From: Streptomonospora alba | Lineage (GTDB): Bacteria > Actinomycetota > Actinomycetes > Streptosporangiales > Streptosporangiaceae | Direction: 5' to 3' | Assembly (NCBI RefSeq): GCF_000826685.1 | Contig: NZ_JROO01000018.1 | Coordinates: forward strand, 116,448-180,447 | DNA length: 64,000 bases | Program-made: the position numbers and the translations under genes | Notes under the pieces: generated by a model | Told to the model about the DNA's origin: nothing | The model's input: the letters and a program-made list of their open reading frames with translations, nothing else | Databases searched by the model: none | Part shown: positions 49,663-59,659 of the stretch, one piece after another | How positions within the stretch are numbered: the stretch's first letter is position 1 | Layout of the letters: each line of letters begins with the position of its first letter

Positions 49663-51453
49663 GTGTCCGGCTGGATTGAGGATTACGCGCTGATCGGCGA
49701 CATGCAGACCGCAGCTCTCGTGGGGCGCGACGGCTCCGTGGACTGGCTCTGCCTTCCCCACTTCGACTCCCCCGCCTGCTTCGCCGCACTGCTGGGCGAC
49801 GAGCAGAACGGCAACTGGTGGATGCGTCCCGCCAACGGCGAGCCGCGCGCCACACGGCGGCGCTACCGCCCCGAGACGATGATCCTCGAATCCGAGTGGG
49901 ACACCCCCGAAGGGTCGGTACGGGTCATCGACTTCATGCCGCCGCGCGGCGGCGCCCCCCACATCGTCCGCATCGTCGAGGGCCTGGCCGGCACCGTGCG
50001 CATGCAGACCGCGCTGCGGCTGCGCTTCGACTACGGCAACGTCGTCCCCTGGATCCACCGCAGCGGCACCGAACTGGTGGCCATCGCCGGGCCCGACGCG
50101 GTGTGGATGAGCTCCCCCGTGCCGCTGGAAGGCCACAACTTCCTGCACGACGCCACCTTCACCGTCAGCGCCGGGCAGCGGGTCCCCTTCGTCATGACCT
50201 GGCACCCCTCCCAGGTGGAGGAGTCCGACCACCTCGACGCCGAGAAGGCCCTGTCGCGCACCGAGCGGTTCTGGCGCCGCTGGGTGGACCAGTGCACCTA
50301 CGAGGGCGAGTACCGCGACGCCGTCGTGCGCTCGCTGATCACCCTCAAGGCGCTGACCTACCGCCCCAGCGGCGGCATCGTGGCATCGCCCACCACCTCC
50401 CTTCCTGAGGACATCGGCGGCGTGCGCAACTGGGACTACCGCTACTGCTGGCTGCGCGACGCCACCATCACCCTCGAAGCGCTCATCCGCAGCGGCTACA
50501 CCGACGAAGCCCAGGCCTGGCGCGAGTGGCTGGTGCGCGCAGTGGCCGGCGAACCCCAGCACATGCAGATCATGTACGGAGTGCGGGGCGAGCGGCGGCT
50601 GGCCGAGTGGGAGGCCGACTGGCTGCCGGGCTACGAGGAGTCCCGCCCCGTGCGCATCGGCAACGCCGCCGTGGGCCAGTACCAGCTCGACGTCTACGGC
50701 GAGGTCATGGACGTGCTGCACCTGGCGCGGCGCAGCGGCCTGCAGGGCGGCGAGCACGTGTGGGGGCTGCAGCGCTCCCTGGTCAACTACCTCGAATGGT
50801 GCTGGGACGAGCCCGACGAGGGCCTGTGGGAGGTCCGCGGGCCGCGCCAGCACTTCGTGCACTCCAAGGTGATGGCCTGGGTGGCCGCCGACCGCGCGGT
50901 GCGCGCGATCGAGGACTTCGGCAAGGAGGGGCCCATCGAGCGCTGGCGGGCTCTGCGCGACACCATCCACACCGAGGTCTGCGAGTACGGCTACGACGCC
51001 ACGCGCAACACCTTCACCCAGTACTACGGCAGCAGGGAACTCGACGCCGCGCTGCTGCTGATGCCCGAGGTCGGGTTCCTGCCCTACGACGACCCCCGCA
51101 TCGTCGGCACGATCGAGGCCATCCGCGACGACCTGATGGTCGACGGCTTCGTGATGCGCTACCGCACCGACCGGGAGGACGTCGCCGACTGCCTGCCCGG
51201 CGACGAGGGCGCGTTCCTGGCGTGCAGCTTCTGGATGGCCAACGCACTGCTGTCCATCGGCCGCGAGAAGGAGGCCCGCGACCTGTTCGACCGGCTGCTG
51301 GCGCTGCGCAACGACGTGGGACTGCTGTCGGAGGAGTGGGACGCCACCGAGGGGCGCCAAGTGGGCAACTTCCCGCAGGCCTTCAGCCACGTGCCCCTGG
51401 TCACCACCGCCCTGAACCTGTCCCATCAGAACGGCCACCGGCGGGGCGGCTGA
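49663..51453 (+). CDS. GH15 glycoside hydrolase, trehalase-like
   Basis: A 596-residue enzyme. The N-terminal domain begins IEDYALIGDMQTAALVGRDGSVDWLCLPHFDSPACF, cut here: DYALIGDMQTAALVG and SVDWLCLPHFDSP are characteristic of bacterial GH15 proteins. The catalytic (alpha/alpha)6 barrel has GVRNWDYRYCWLRDATIT, ADRAVRAIEDFG, and LLSEEWDATEGRQVGNFPQAFSH with the catalytic Glu. Mycobacterial homologues hydrolyse trehalose with phosphate and Mg2+ dependence; glucodextranase or glucoamylase are alternatives. The GTG at 49663 has AGGGGG at ~8 nt; in-frame GTG 49654 is possible. A LacI-like site lies upstream. Confidence 0.9.
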   Translation: MSGWIEDYALIGDMQTAALVGRDGSVDWLCLPHFDSPACFAALLGDEQNGNWWMRPANGEPRATRRRYRPETMILESEWDTPEGSVRVIDFMPPRGGAPHIVRIVEGLAGTVRMQTALRLRFDYGNVVPWIHRSGTELVAIAGPDAVWMSSPVPLEGHNFLHDATFTVSAGQRVPFVMTWHPSQVEESDHLDAEKALSRTERFWRRWVDQCTYEGEYRDAVVRSLITLKALTYRPSGGIVASPTTSLPEDIGGVRNWDYRYCWLRDATITLEALIRSGYTDEAQAWREWLVRAVAGEPQHMQIMYGVRGERRLAEWEADWLPGYEESRPVRIGNAAVGQYQLDVYGEVMDVLHLARRSGLQGGEHVWGLQRSLVNYLEWCWDEPDEGLWEVRGPRQHFVHSKVMAWVAADRAVRAIEDFGKEGPIERWRALRDTIHTEVCEYGYDATRNTFTQYYGSRELDAALLLMPEVGFLPYDDPRIVGTIEAIRDDLMVDGFVMRYRTDREDVADCLPGDEGAFLACSFWMANALLSIGREKEARDLFDRLLALRNDVGLLSEEWDATEGRQVGNFPQAFSHVPLVTTALNLSHQNGHRRGG

Positions 51454-51536
51454 ACCACCCGGCCGCGGGCGGATCCGCCCGCGGCCCGTGCCGATTCGGG
51501 CGGGACAGCGCTCCTGCTACGGGGTAGCTGGCGGTC

Positions 51537-52271
51537 ATGAACGACTTCGCGCAGGTCCTCCTGCAGGGCCAAGGCTGGCCGCAGCTGACGGCGCTGGCCG
51601 TCGCACTGGTGCTGTGCACGCTCATCGGCCTGGAGCGCGAGCTGCGGCAGAAGAACGCGGGGCTGCGCACCCACACCCTCGTGGGGATGGGCGCGGCCCT
51701 GTTCATGGTGGTCAGCAAGTACGCGTTCTTCGACGTCATCGAGCACGACGAGATCACGCTCGACCCCTCGCGCGTGGCCGCGCAGATCGCCTCGGGCATC
51801 GGCTTCGTCGGCGCCGGCGTCATCTTCGTGCGCCAGGACATCGTGCGCGGCCTGACCACGGCGGCGACGATCTGGGTGGCGGCCGCGGTGGGCACCGCCG
51901 CCGGAGCCGGCCTGTGGCTGGTCGCCGCCGCGGTGACCGCCGCCCACTACCTGGTCTCGCTGGGCTATCCCCCGCTGCTGCGGCTGATCACCCGCCGCCG
52001 CCCGCTCACCGCCCCCATCCGGGTGGCCTACCAGGACGGCCGCGGCGCGCTGCGGGCCATCCTCACCGAGGTCACCGGCCGCGGCTACGCCGTGCAGGAG
52101 GTCGACACCCAGCGCCGCGACGCGGGCGACACCGAAGGCGGATTCATCGACCTGACCCTGCACGTGCACGGCGGTACCCGGGGCACGCCCATGCAGGAGC
52201 TGGCGGCGGCGCTTGCGGAGACGGCCGGAGTGGTGTCGGTGCGCATCGGCGAGCCGAACAACGAGGAGTAG
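51537..52271 (+). CDS. MgtC/SapB-family membrane protein
   Basis: A 244-residue protein. The N-terminal half has four to five TM helices with [31 protein letters not shown] and [12 protein letters not shown] plus [16 protein letters not shown], the conserved MgtC core. The C-terminal ~80 residues form an ACT-like cytosolic domain ([20 protein letters not shown]). MgtC helps adaptation to low Mg2+ and dampens ATP synthase in pathogens. ATG 51537 has a poor ribosome site. It starts 83 bases after the GH15 gene. Confidence 0.9.
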   Translation: MNDFAQVLLQGQGWPQLTALAVALVLCTLIGLERELRQKNAGLRTHTLVGMGAALFMVVSKYAFFDVIEHDEITLDPSRVAAQIASGIGFVGAGVIFVRQDIVRGLTTAATIWVAAAVGTAAGAGLWLVAAAVTAAHYLVSLGYPPLLRLITRRRPLTAPIRVAYQDGRGALRAILTEVTGRGYAVQEVDTQRRDAGDTEGGFIDLTLHVHGGTRGTPMQELAAALAETAGVVSVRIGEPNNEE

Positions 52272-52382
52272 CCGGGAGTACGGCGCGGTGGTCCGCGGGC
52301 GGCGCGAACCGCCCGCGTCGCCGGGTGTGCGGGCTTGGCCGAGGCTGCACGCCGTGTCGCCGGGGGCCGCTAGGGTGCTGCC

Positions 52383-53057
52383 ATGTCAGGACGATCCTTG
52401 AACGAGATGATGGACGACGGCTGGGCCGAGGCGCTCGCCCCCGTCTCCGACCAGATCGGCCGGATGGGCGGCTTCCTGCGCCAGGAGATCGCCGAGGGCC
52501 GCACCTACCTGCCCTCCGGCGACAACGTGCTGCGCGCCTTCCAGCAGCCCTTTTCGGACGTACGGGTGCTCATCGTCGGGCAGGACCCCTATCCCACCCC
52601 CGGCCATGCTGTGGGGCTGAGCTTCTCGGTGGCGCCCGACTGCAAACTCCCGGGCAGCCTGCGCAACATCTTCCAGGAGTACAGCGACGACCTCGGTCTG
52701 CCGATGCCCTCCACCGGCGACCTGACGCCGTGGACCAAGCAGGGCGTCCTGCTGCTCAACAGGGCGCTGACCGTGGCGCCCGGCAAGCCCGCCTCGCACC
52801 GCGGCAAGGGCTGGGAGGAGGTCACCGACCAGGCCATCCGCGCCCTGGCCGAGCGCGACGCCCCGCTGGTGGCCATCCTGTGGGGCCGCGACGCCCGCAA
52901 CCTGCGCCCGCTGATGCCGGGCGTGCCGTGCGTGGAGTCCACCCACCCCAGCCCGATGTCGGCCAAGAACGGCTTCTTCGGCTCCCGGCCGTTCAGCCGC
53001 GCCAACAAGCTCCTGGAGGAGCAGGGCGCCGAGCCGCTGGACTGGCGGCTGCCGTAG
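52383..53057 (+). CDS. ung: Uracil-DNA glycosylase, family 1
   Basis: A 224-residue DNA repair enzyme that removes uracil from DNA. The catalytic water-activating motif is GQDPYP (Asp68), with Pro in place of the usual His, seen in many actinobacterial enzymes. [16 protein letters not shown] and the DNA-intercalation loop [15 protein letters not shown] (His188) are intact. It is monocistronic, 111 bases after mgtC. Confidence 0.95.
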   Translation: MSGRSLNEMMDDGWAEALAPVSDQIGRMGGFLRQEIAEGRTYLPSGDNVLRAFQQPFSDVRVLIVGQDPYPTPGHAVGLSFSVAPDCKLPGSLRNIFQEYSDDLGLPMPSTGDLTPWTKQGVLLLNRALTVAPGKPASHRGKGWEEVTDQAIRALAERDAPLVAILWGRDARNLRPLMPGVPCVESTHPSPMSAKNGFFGSRPFSRANKLLEEQGAEPLDWRLP

Positions 53058-53334
53058 GGCCGGTCCGGTCCCGCGGCTCTGGGAGCGGTGTGCGGCAGGG
53101 CCGCGGGCTTCGGTGCCGCGGGCCCCGGCGGGCGAGCCACGGCGCGGGCCGCCCGGCTCTTCTGCCGCTCCGCCGTTGGGCCGGCGCGCGGCCGGATGCG
53201 GCCGCATGCGGGGCTGCGGAGGGGTTTCGGGTCGATACCCGGGCGTACTTGAATCGGGTCGTCGGTGTGTTGGCGCGCGTGCGCGACGCGCAGCACGGCA
53301 GCGGAAACGACAACAGGAAAGGGCGCACGCGCAA

Positions 53335-56300
53335 ATGGCCAAGAGGCTCGGCTACGCCGACGCGCTGAAGGTTCTGGGACAGGACGACTCGGCGGTGCTG
53401 GACTTCGCGGAGAAGCTGGCCGGAGGCGGGTTGGGTGCGTTGGGGCTGCCGGGACTGTCGAGCGCGGGCGGGGCGATCGCGCAGACGGGGCGCCGTGCGC
53501 TCACGGGCATCCGCGAGAAGATCACCGGCATCAGCCGGATGGATCGCACCGAGCGCGTCATGGCGGCGCACAACATCCTGGTCGCGGTCGCCGTGTTCGA
53601 GGCGCTCGACGAGGTGCTGGAGGAGTCCCGCGCCCCGTTGCGGCTGTCGGACCTCGATCCACAGCGCGAGGAGCAACTGTTCCTGTGCGAGCGCGTGCTC
53701 GGTGAACACCTCGTCGCCGACCCCGCCGGGGTCGACGGGGGGCGCTTCGTCCTGTCGTCGGGAGCCGACACTGCCGAGATGATCGCGATCCCCCTCGCCA
53801 AGTTCGTGCGGGGCCTTGCGGTCTGGGAGGGGATGGACGCGACGACTCGGCACGCAGCGGAGCGTGCCATCGGTGCGCGCCTTCCGGCGCTCGCCCGGAG
53901 GCGCTTCGTCGAGTCCTACCGCCAGCTTGCCGCGGATATCCCCGAGTTCGGCGTATGGGCCGCCATGGCCGAGCACGAGGCGACGCAGCAGCGCGTCGCC
54001 GACCTCGACACCGGTATGGAAGGCCTGCGCAGCACGGTCGAGGCGATGGACTCGCCGAAGCGCACCCTCGACCGGCGCCGCAGCGAGCTGTGCGCCCTTT
54101 ACCGGGCTGCTCTGGACCGCCGCGTGCTGCGTTCCGCCGACGCGCCGCCCGGGCTGACGCTGCCGACTCTGGAATCGGGTTACCTGACACCGCGCGGCCG
54201 CTTCACCCTGGCGTTTCCCGCCGATCGGCCCTCCACCGAGAACTGGTGGCGGGATGTGCCGCTACACGAGGACGTCGAGTCGCTTCTGGCCGGGCTGCTG
54301 ACCGTCTCGGAGGCCACCGAGGCGCCGATCGTCGTCCTCGGCCATCCGGGAGCGGGCAAGTCGGTGCTGACGGAGATGCTCGCCGCCCGGCTGTCGGTCT
54401 CCGACTTCTTCGCGATGCGGGTGGAGCTGCGCGCGGTCCCACCCAACGCGCCCCTGCACGTGCAGATAGAGGAGGGACTGGCGGCCGCGCTCAAGACCCG
54501 GGTGGACTGGCGCGAGCTGGCCGCGTCGGCCGGCGGCGCCCTTCCGGTCGTCATCCTCGACGGTTTGGACGAGCTCGTGCAGGCCAGCGGAATCGACCGC
54601 TCGGACTACCTCGAACAGGTGCAGGAGTTCCAGCGGCATCAGGATGCGCTGGGACAACCGGTAGCCGTCATCGTGACCAGCCGGACCGTCGTGGCCGAGC
54701 GCACCCGCTTTCCCGTCCGGACACCGGTGCTGCGCCTGGAGCCCTTCAACGAGCGGCAGATCGCCCGGATGGTGGGGATCTGGGGCCACTCCAACGAGTC
54801 CGCTTACCTCTCTCGTGGATTGCAACCTCCCACCACCGAAGCACTGCTGGCCTACCGGGAACTCGCCGAGCAGCCGCTGCTGCTGCTCATGCTGCTGATC
54901 TACGATTCCGGCGCCAACTCCCTCCAGCGCTCCGGCGAGGCGCTCTCCCGCGGCGAGCTGTACGAGGAGCTGCTGCGGATGTTCTCCGAACGCGAGGTGC
55001 GCAAGCACCGGCCCAACCTGACCGACCAGGGCCTGGCCGACGCCGTCGAGGAGGAGCTGCACCGGCTGGAGGTCGTAGCGATCGCCATGTTCGTCCGGCG
55101 GCGCCAGCATGTCACTGCGGCTGAGCTGGACGGCGACCTCACCGCGCTGATGCCCGATGCCGGACAGCGCTCTGCGGACGCCGACCTGCACGGGGCGGTG
55201 AGCGACGCCCACCAGGTCCTGGGGCGGTTCTTCTTCGTGCACGAGTCCCGGGCCGAGACGGCTTCGGGAACCGCCAGTGTCTTCGAGTTCCTGCACGCGA
55301 CCTTCGGCGAATACCTGGTGGCGCGCGCCGTCACCGACGCGCTGGACGACCTGCTGGAGGCCCGCCGCTTCGCCGCGCGGCGGCCGCGCGCCGCGCCGCC
55401 CGTGGACGACGGGCTGCTGTATGCCCTGACCTCGTTCGCCCTGCTCGCAGGCAGCGCGGCGATGGTGGAGTTCACCGAGGATCTGCTCCGCCGCCGCTTC
55501 ACCGGCGACCCCGCCGAACGCGCCGACTACCGTGAGCTGCTGCTCGAACTGTTCCGCGAGGCCCACTACCCGCCCGAGAACCGCTCCTATACCGCATATC
55601 GTCCCCGCCGACTGCCGATCACCGAGCGCCAGGCCGCCTACACCGCCAACCTGGTCCTGCTGCTCACCCGCGTGGCGCCGGAGGGCGTCGACATCGCGGA
55701 GCTGTTCGACAATGAGCACGGCTGGGAGAACCTGAGCGATTGGCGAGCGCTGGCGGGGCAGTGGCGCGGTCTGGCCAACGCCCAGTGGCACGGTCTGCTT
55801 GACGCGGTCCAGCTCCGCCACGTCGGCTACGACGGCCACACGCCGCGCACGGTCCTGCTCCCCCTCGAAGCCGACGAGGAGGCCAACGTCGGCGAGTGCG
55901 TCGGCTTCGAGATCACCTCCGACACGCGGGACCGGCTATCGGTGATCGACCCCTATTCGATCACCGTGCCTTCGGGCATCACCAGAGGGCTGCTGCGCTC
56001 GACGGCGATGCGCATCAACGGCACGCCGGCCCGCATGACGCTGATGCTACTGCCCTACCTGGCCCATGTCGGCACCGACCTGCTGTCCTGGCGGGAGGAC
56101 ACCGAGGAACGAACGGTGTGGAGCCGATCGCACGAGGTGCTGTCGCTGCGGCTCGCTCTGCCCTCCGCCGACCCCGACGAGCAGCAGCGGCGGCTGCGGA
56201 GTTACGTGCGGCTGCTGTCCACGGAGGCCCTCGGCACCGTCGAGGCACTGGCGCTGCGCCAGGCGGCGGAGGACCTGGCCTACATCGAGCGTGTCGGCTC

Positions 56301-56646
56301 TGAGACGGGCGACACCTATCGAACCTCGCTGCTGTCGATCCTGGAGGATTTCCTGGCCGGCATCATGCACTACCGGGACTTCGCAACGCAGGTGCCGGCG
56401 GATGCGGTGCACCCGGCGCTCGAACAGTTGAGCGGGCAGGCGAAGGACGCTGACGTCGACGGCACCTTCGCGGCGTCCTGTAGCGACGTCATCGCCGCAA
56501 TGGACGGTGGCGAATTCGCACGCGCTGCAGAAGGCAGCGCGGATCGTCCCCGATCCCCACGGCCGAGCCGCCGGGATCCGGCCGTCGAAGAGCCTTTTCC
56601 CTATGCAGTCGATAGCGGCGACAGGGGGAACTGGGGCTCGGGGTAA
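53335..56646 (+). CDS. NACHT-domain STAND NTPase, candidate anti-phage protein
   Basis: A 1103-residue protein. Residues 1-300 are helical (FAEKLAGGGLGALGLPGLSS, a segment with KITGISRMDRTERVMAAHNI), like NACHT N-terminal helical domains. The NACHT core has Walker A LGHPGAGKS (335-343) and Walker B VVILDGLDEL (405-414, DGLDE as in NACHT), a sensor-like IVTSRTVV and FNERQIARMVGIWG with LLLMLLIYD. FEFLHATFGEYLVARAVTD follows the NTPase. The last ~450 residues are unassigned and show no LRR or TPR. Such proteins are often single-gene antiviral switches in bacteria. ATG 53335 lacks a strong ribosome site. The C-terminal tail is low complexity. Confidence 0.85.
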   Translation: MAKRLGYADALKVLGQDDSAVLDFAEKLAGGGLGALGLPGLSSAGGAIAQTGRRALTGIREKITGISRMDRTERVMAAHNILVAVAVFEALDEVLEESRAPLRLSDLDPQREEQLFLCERVLGEHLVADPAGVDGGRFVLSSGADTAEMIAIPLAKFVRGLAVWEGMDATTRHAAERAIGARLPALARRRFVESYRQLAADIPEFGVWAAMAEHEATQQRVADLDTGMEGLRSTVEAMDSPKRTLDRRRSELCALYRAALDRRVLRSADAPPGLTLPTLESGYLTPRGRFTLAFPADRPSTENWWRDVPLHEDVESLLAGLLTVSEATEAPIVVLGHPGAGKSVLTEMLAARLSVSDFFAMRVELRAVPPNAPLHVQIEEGLAAALKTRVDWRELAASAGGALPVVILDGLDELVQASGIDRSDYLEQVQEFQRHQDALGQPVAVIVTSRTVVAERTRFPVRTPVLRLEPFNERQIARMVGIWGHSNESAYLSRGLQPPTTEALLAYRELAEQPLLLLMLLIYDSGANSLQRSGEALSRGELYEELLRMFSEREVRKHRPNLTDQGLADAVEEELHRLEVVAIAMFVRRRQHVTAAELDGDLTALMPDAGQRSADADLHGAVSDAHQVLGRFFFVHESRAETASGTASVFEFLHATFGEYLVARAVTDALDDLLEARRFAARRPRAAPPVDDGLLYALTSFALLAGSAAMVEFTEDLLRRRFTGDPAERADYRELLLELFREAHYPPENRSYTAYRPRRLPITERQAAYTANLVLLLTRVAPEGVDIAELFDNEHGWENLSDWRALAGQWRGLANAQWHGLLDAVQLRHVGYDGHTPRTVLLPLEADEEANVGECVGFEITSDTRDRLSVIDPYSITVPSGITRGLLRSTAMRINGTPARMTLMLLPYLAHVGTDLLSWREDTEERTVWSRSHEVLSLRLALPSADPDEQQRRLRSYVRLLSTEALGTVEALALRQAAEDLAYIERVGSETGDTYRTSLLSILEDFLAGIMHYRDFATQVPADAVHPALEQLSGQAKDADVDGTFAASCSDVIAAMDGGEFARAAEGSADRPRSPRPSRRDPAVEEPFPYAVDSGDRGNWGSG

Positions 56647-56680
56647 CGCTCGCTGAAGACGTTCCTGTCTCCTCTTGCGC

Positions 56681-57454
56681 CTACGCCTGCGCACCCAGTG
56701 CGTACTTCGCCAGCTCCGGCACGACCTCGCTGATGGGGTCGCGCAGGACCGCCTGGGCGCGGTCGTCGTAGGGCGTGGGCTCGGCGTTGACGACGACAAG
56801 CGGCACGCCGTGGTCCAGCGCGATGTCGCACAGCCCGGCCACCGGGTGCACGCCCAGCGACGTGCCCACCGTCACGAACACGCCGCCTTCGGCGGCCGCC
56901 TCGACCGCGGCGTCGAGGACCTGCGGGTCCAGGCGCTGCCCGAAGGAGACGGTGTCGGTCTTCTGGATGCCGCCGCAGTCCGGGCAGCGCGGGTCGGACT
57001 CCTCCTCCAGCCGCTCCAGCACCTGCGGCGTGGGCGTGCGGGCACCGCAGTCCATGCAGGCCACCTGGTGGATGGTGCCGTGCACCTCCAGGACGCGGCC
57101 CTCGGCGACGCCGGCCGCCTGGTGCAGGCCGTCGATGTTCTGGGTGACCAGTGCGCGCAGCCGCCCCGCCGCGTCCAGATCAGCCAGCGCGCGGTGGGCG
57201 GCATTGGGCCGAGCCTGCCAGGCGGGGTTCTCGCGGCGCATCTGCCACACCTTGCGGCGGACGTTCACATCCGACATGTAGGTGTCGAAGTCGAACAGCG
57301 CGGCCGCGCCCGGATCCTTGGTCCACATGCCCTGCGGGCCGCGGAAGTCGGGGATTCCGGAGTCGGTGGAGATCCCGGCCCCGGTGAGCACGGTGATGCT
57401 GTCGGCGCCGGAGAGCAGGGACGCGACGTCTGCGGGGCGGGAGGCTGCGGTCAT
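56681..57454 (-). CDS. NAD-dependent protein deacetylase (sirtuin)
   Basis: A 257-residue Sir2 protein. [26 protein letters not shown] and EVHGT (catalytic His125) form the NAD site; the zinc ribbon has Cys133, Cys136, Cys157 and Cys160 (ACMDCG and RCPDCGG). [15 protein letters not shown] closes the Rossmann fold. It removes acetyl or longer acyl groups, for example from acetyl-CoA synthetase. Its canonical deacetylase motifs separate it from the defence-type SIR2 NADases. It converges with the NACHT gene, leaving 34 bases between the stops. Confidence 0.95.
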   Translation of the reverse strand: MTAASRPADVASLLSGADSITVLTGAGISTDSGIPDFRGPQGMWTKDPGAAALFDFDTYMSDVNVRRKVWQMRRENPAWQARPNAAHRALADLDAAGRLRALVTQNIDGLHQAAGVAEGRVLEVHGTIHQVACMDCGARTPTPQVLERLEEESDPRCPDCGGIQKTDTVSFGQRLDPQVLDAAVEAAAEGGVFVTVGTSLGVHPVAGLCDIALDHGVPLVVVNAEPTPYDDRAQAVLRDPISEVVPELAKYALGAQA

Positions 57455-57937
57455 GGGCGGTCCTCGGCATCGGGGCGGCGGCCGCTGTGGGCCGCGGGGC
57501 CGTGTCGGGCGGGTGCGGCCGTCGTTGCCGGGCGGCCCGGCGCGAGAGCGGCTCCGGGGCGGCGCTGCGGCCTGACGGGTCGGTCCCCATTGTGGCAGCG
57601 CCGCGGGCGCGCGTTTCACGACGCGAGGCGCTTCACCGGGAACTCGTGAGATACGGGAAGATCACGTATGCGCCACTTCTCGTCCACAAACCCTTCGGAC
57701 ATACCGCCGCATGGGGCACTTCGCGGTAATCTCGGCTCACAGCGGGGATCACGGGGCACCACGACAGGTCCGCGGGCGCTCGGCCGAGGAGGACCGGCGA
57801 CGCGCCGAGCCCCGGGAAAGCGGAGGTCACTCGCCACCGATGGGGTTTTCTGGGAGCAGACGGCCGCCGGGCGCACCGGCTCCGGAGTGCCGCGGAAGGC
57901 TCAGAACCCGCCCAAGAGTGCAAAAATCTGCTTACTC
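57455..57937. other. Long divergent intergenic region
   Basis: 483 bases between the sirtuin and sulfotransferase starts. It contains overlapping short dyads, CGTGA-N12-TCACG and ATACG-N9-CGTAT (57645-57670), in a lower-GC patch that looks like a promoter/operator. Open frames seen here are not supported. Confidence 0.4.
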
Positions 57938-58831
57938 ATGAAACAGCCGCCCTACATCCTCATCGTGAACGGGACGAAGGTCCGCCGCCCCGTCTTCGTC
58001 TTGGGCGCGCCGCATTCGGGAGTGCATCTCGTCGCCCGCGCGCTGAGCAAGGCACCCGGTTTCCACATCGGCGCCGGCCACCGGGCGGTGCAGGACGCCG
58101 CCCACGCGCTGGCGCGCCGCCCGTCGATCGCCGAGGAGCGGGCCTCGGGCACCTCGGATCTGCTGCGGGCGGCCTTCGCCGAGTCCTGGCAGCTCACCCC
58201 GCGCACCTGCCCCTACTGCCCCAAGGGACCGGTCCCCGCGCGCGACGCGTCGGCGCCCTGCCGGCACGCCGGCGACGTCGACCGCTTCGGCGACGCCAGC
58301 CCCGATCTGATCTACAGCGCCCCCGCACTGCAGCGGGCGTTCGAGGACGCCTTGTTCGTGCAGATCATCCGGGACGGGCGCGACGTCTCGGCGGCGATGC
58401 TCGGCGACGAGCAGGCCCTGTCGTGGTTCAGGCCCGCGCTGTCCAACCTCGACGACGAGATGCCCAACCCCTTCTTCGGGATCGAGGACGAGAAGGACCG
58501 CGCCAAGTACCCGCGGCTGTCCACCGCGGCCAAGTGCGCGCTGCGGTGGCGGGGCGCGGTGCGGCTGTCGGCGCGGCTGCGCGGCTCGCTGGGGTCCGAC
58601 CGGCTGATGACGCTGCGGTACGAGGACCTGTTCGGCGGCGAGGTGGCCACCGCCGAGCAGTTGCGCGAGTTCACCGGCGCGCGGGTGTCGGCGGTGGAGC
58701 TGGTGCGCAGCGACTCCCCCGGAATCGGCTCCTGGCGCAGCCGGCTCACCGCCGAGCAGCGCGAGGACGTCCGCACGGTCGCGGGTGCGGAGCTCAAGCG
58801 CCTGGGCTACGCCAACGCCAAAACACGCTGA
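57938..58831 (+). CDS. Sulfotransferase-family protein
   Basis: A 297-residue protein. RRPVFVLGAPHSGVHLVARAL is the 5'-phosphosulfate loop region, and FVQIIRDGRDVSAAML carries the 3'-phosphate-binding Arg/Ser typical of sulfotransferases. LMTLRYEDLFG fits the family. A Cys cluster (TCPYCPKGPVP with a later CRHAG) is unusual and may bind metal. PAPS-dependent sulfation of a small molecule or glycolipid is expected. The frame is open further upstream, but ATG 57938 is the first codon with family-like sequence; no Shine-Dalgarno precedes it, so a leaderless start is possible. Confidence 0.8.
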   Translation: MKQPPYILIVNGTKVRRPVFVLGAPHSGVHLVARALSKAPGFHIGAGHRAVQDAAHALARRPSIAEERASGTSDLLRAAFAESWQLTPRTCPYCPKGPVPARDASAPCRHAGDVDRFGDASPDLIYSAPALQRAFEDALFVQIIRDGRDVSAAMLGDEQALSWFRPALSNLDDEMPNPFFGIEDEKDRAKYPRLSTAAKCALRWRGAVRLSARLRGSLGSDRLMTLRYEDLFGGEVATAEQLREFTGARVSAVELVRSDSPGIGSWRSRLTAEQREDVRTVAGAELKRLGYANAKTR

Positions 58832-58880
58832 GGGCGCGGACGCCGCAGGCCCGGCCGGGCGTGGACGGCCCCGGCCCGCC

Positions 58881-58910
58881 CCGGTGCGGTGTGCCGGTCC
58901 CCCGCACCGG
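58881..58910. terminator. Bidirectional hairpin between convergent genes
   Basis: CCGGTGCGG (58881-58889) and CCGCACCGG (58902-58910) form a 9-bp stem with a 12-nt loop between the sulfotransferase and hydrolase stops. Confidence 0.55.
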
Positions 58911-58918
58911 CCCCGGCG

Positions 58919-59659
58919 CTACACGTGCGCGCGCCCCATCCACTCCACCGCCGCGTGCCAGGCAGCGTGCCGGGGATCGACGACGGCGAAGTGGTCGGCC
59001 CCGGCGATCTCCGCGTACTCGACGGGGTCGCCTGCGGCGCGCGCCGCCTCGGCGTAGGCGCGGCTGTGCTCGACGGGAACCCGCTGGTCGGCGTCGCCGT
59101 GCACGATCAGTTGCGCGACGCCTGCCGGCACCTGGTGCAGCGGCGCGGCGTCGGCATAGGCGTGTTCGCCGGGATCGGGGCCGAGGAAGTCGGCGACGGC
59201 GCCCTCGCCCAAGCCCTGCCGGTGGGCGGCGCGCACGTCGGTGACCGGGGCCAGCCCGACGACGGCCGTCAGCGGCGAGTCGCGGGCGGCCAGCAGGGCC
59301 AGGTGGCCGCCCGCGGAGTGGCCCACTGCCACCACGCGGGCGGGGTCGCCCGGTTCGGCGCCCTCGTGGAGGCGGGCGCCGAGCACGTTCAGAGCCGCGT
59401 GCACGTCGTCGAAGGTCTGCGGCCAGCCGCCGTCGTCGTGGCCGGTGCGGCGGTACTCCACGTTCCACACGAGCCAGCCGGCGTCGGCCAGCTCGGCGGC
59501 CAGCGGATCCATCAGGCGCAGATCGTGTGCGTCGCGCCACCAGCCGCCGTGCAGCAGCACCGCGACGGGGAACGGGGCGCTGTCGTCGGCGTCGGGTTGG
59601 TGGATCCCGACCATCTGGCTGGGGTGCTCCCCGTATGCGAAAACGTGCCTGTTCGCCAT
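58919..59659 (-). CDS. Alpha/beta hydrolase, esterase/formamidase-like
   Basis: A 246-residue hydrolase. VAVLLHGGWWRDAHDLRLMDPLA is the oxyanion-hole motif HGGWW common in kynurenine-formamidase-like esterases. WNVEYRRTGHDDGGWPQTFDDV, VVAVGHSAGGHLALLAA (catalytic Ser), IVHGDADQRVPVEHS (Asp) and GADHFAVVDP (His) complete it. ATG 59659 has GGGAGG at 5 nt. No tryptophan pathway gene is nearby, so the substrate is open. Confidence 0.88.
   Translation of the reverse strand: MANRHVFAYGEHPSQMVGIHQPDADDSAPFPVAVLLHGGWWRDAHDLRLMDPLAAELADAGWLVWNVEYRRTGHDDGGWPQTFDDVHAALNVLGARLHEGAEPGDPARVVAVGHSAGGHLALLAARDSPLTAVVGLAPVTDVRAAHRQGLGEGAVADFLGPDPGEHAYADAAPLHQVPAGVAQLIVHGDADQRVPVEHSRAYAEAARAAGDPVEYAEIAGADHFAVVDPRHAAWHAAVEWMGRAHV

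Noticed and set aside
49471..51438. Minus-strand 655-codon frame
   Set aside because: Antisense shadow of the GH15 gene, rich in Val/Gly/His as expected from codon bias.
54262..55839. Minus-strand 525-codon frame
   Set aside because: Antisense to the NACHT gene, no family features.
56681..57454. Sirtuin as the SIR2 effector of a NACHT or Thoeris-like defence pair
   Set aside because: It is convergent with the NACHT gene and carries canonical deacetylase motifs and a zinc ribbon; defence SIR2 domains are different and usually share an operon.
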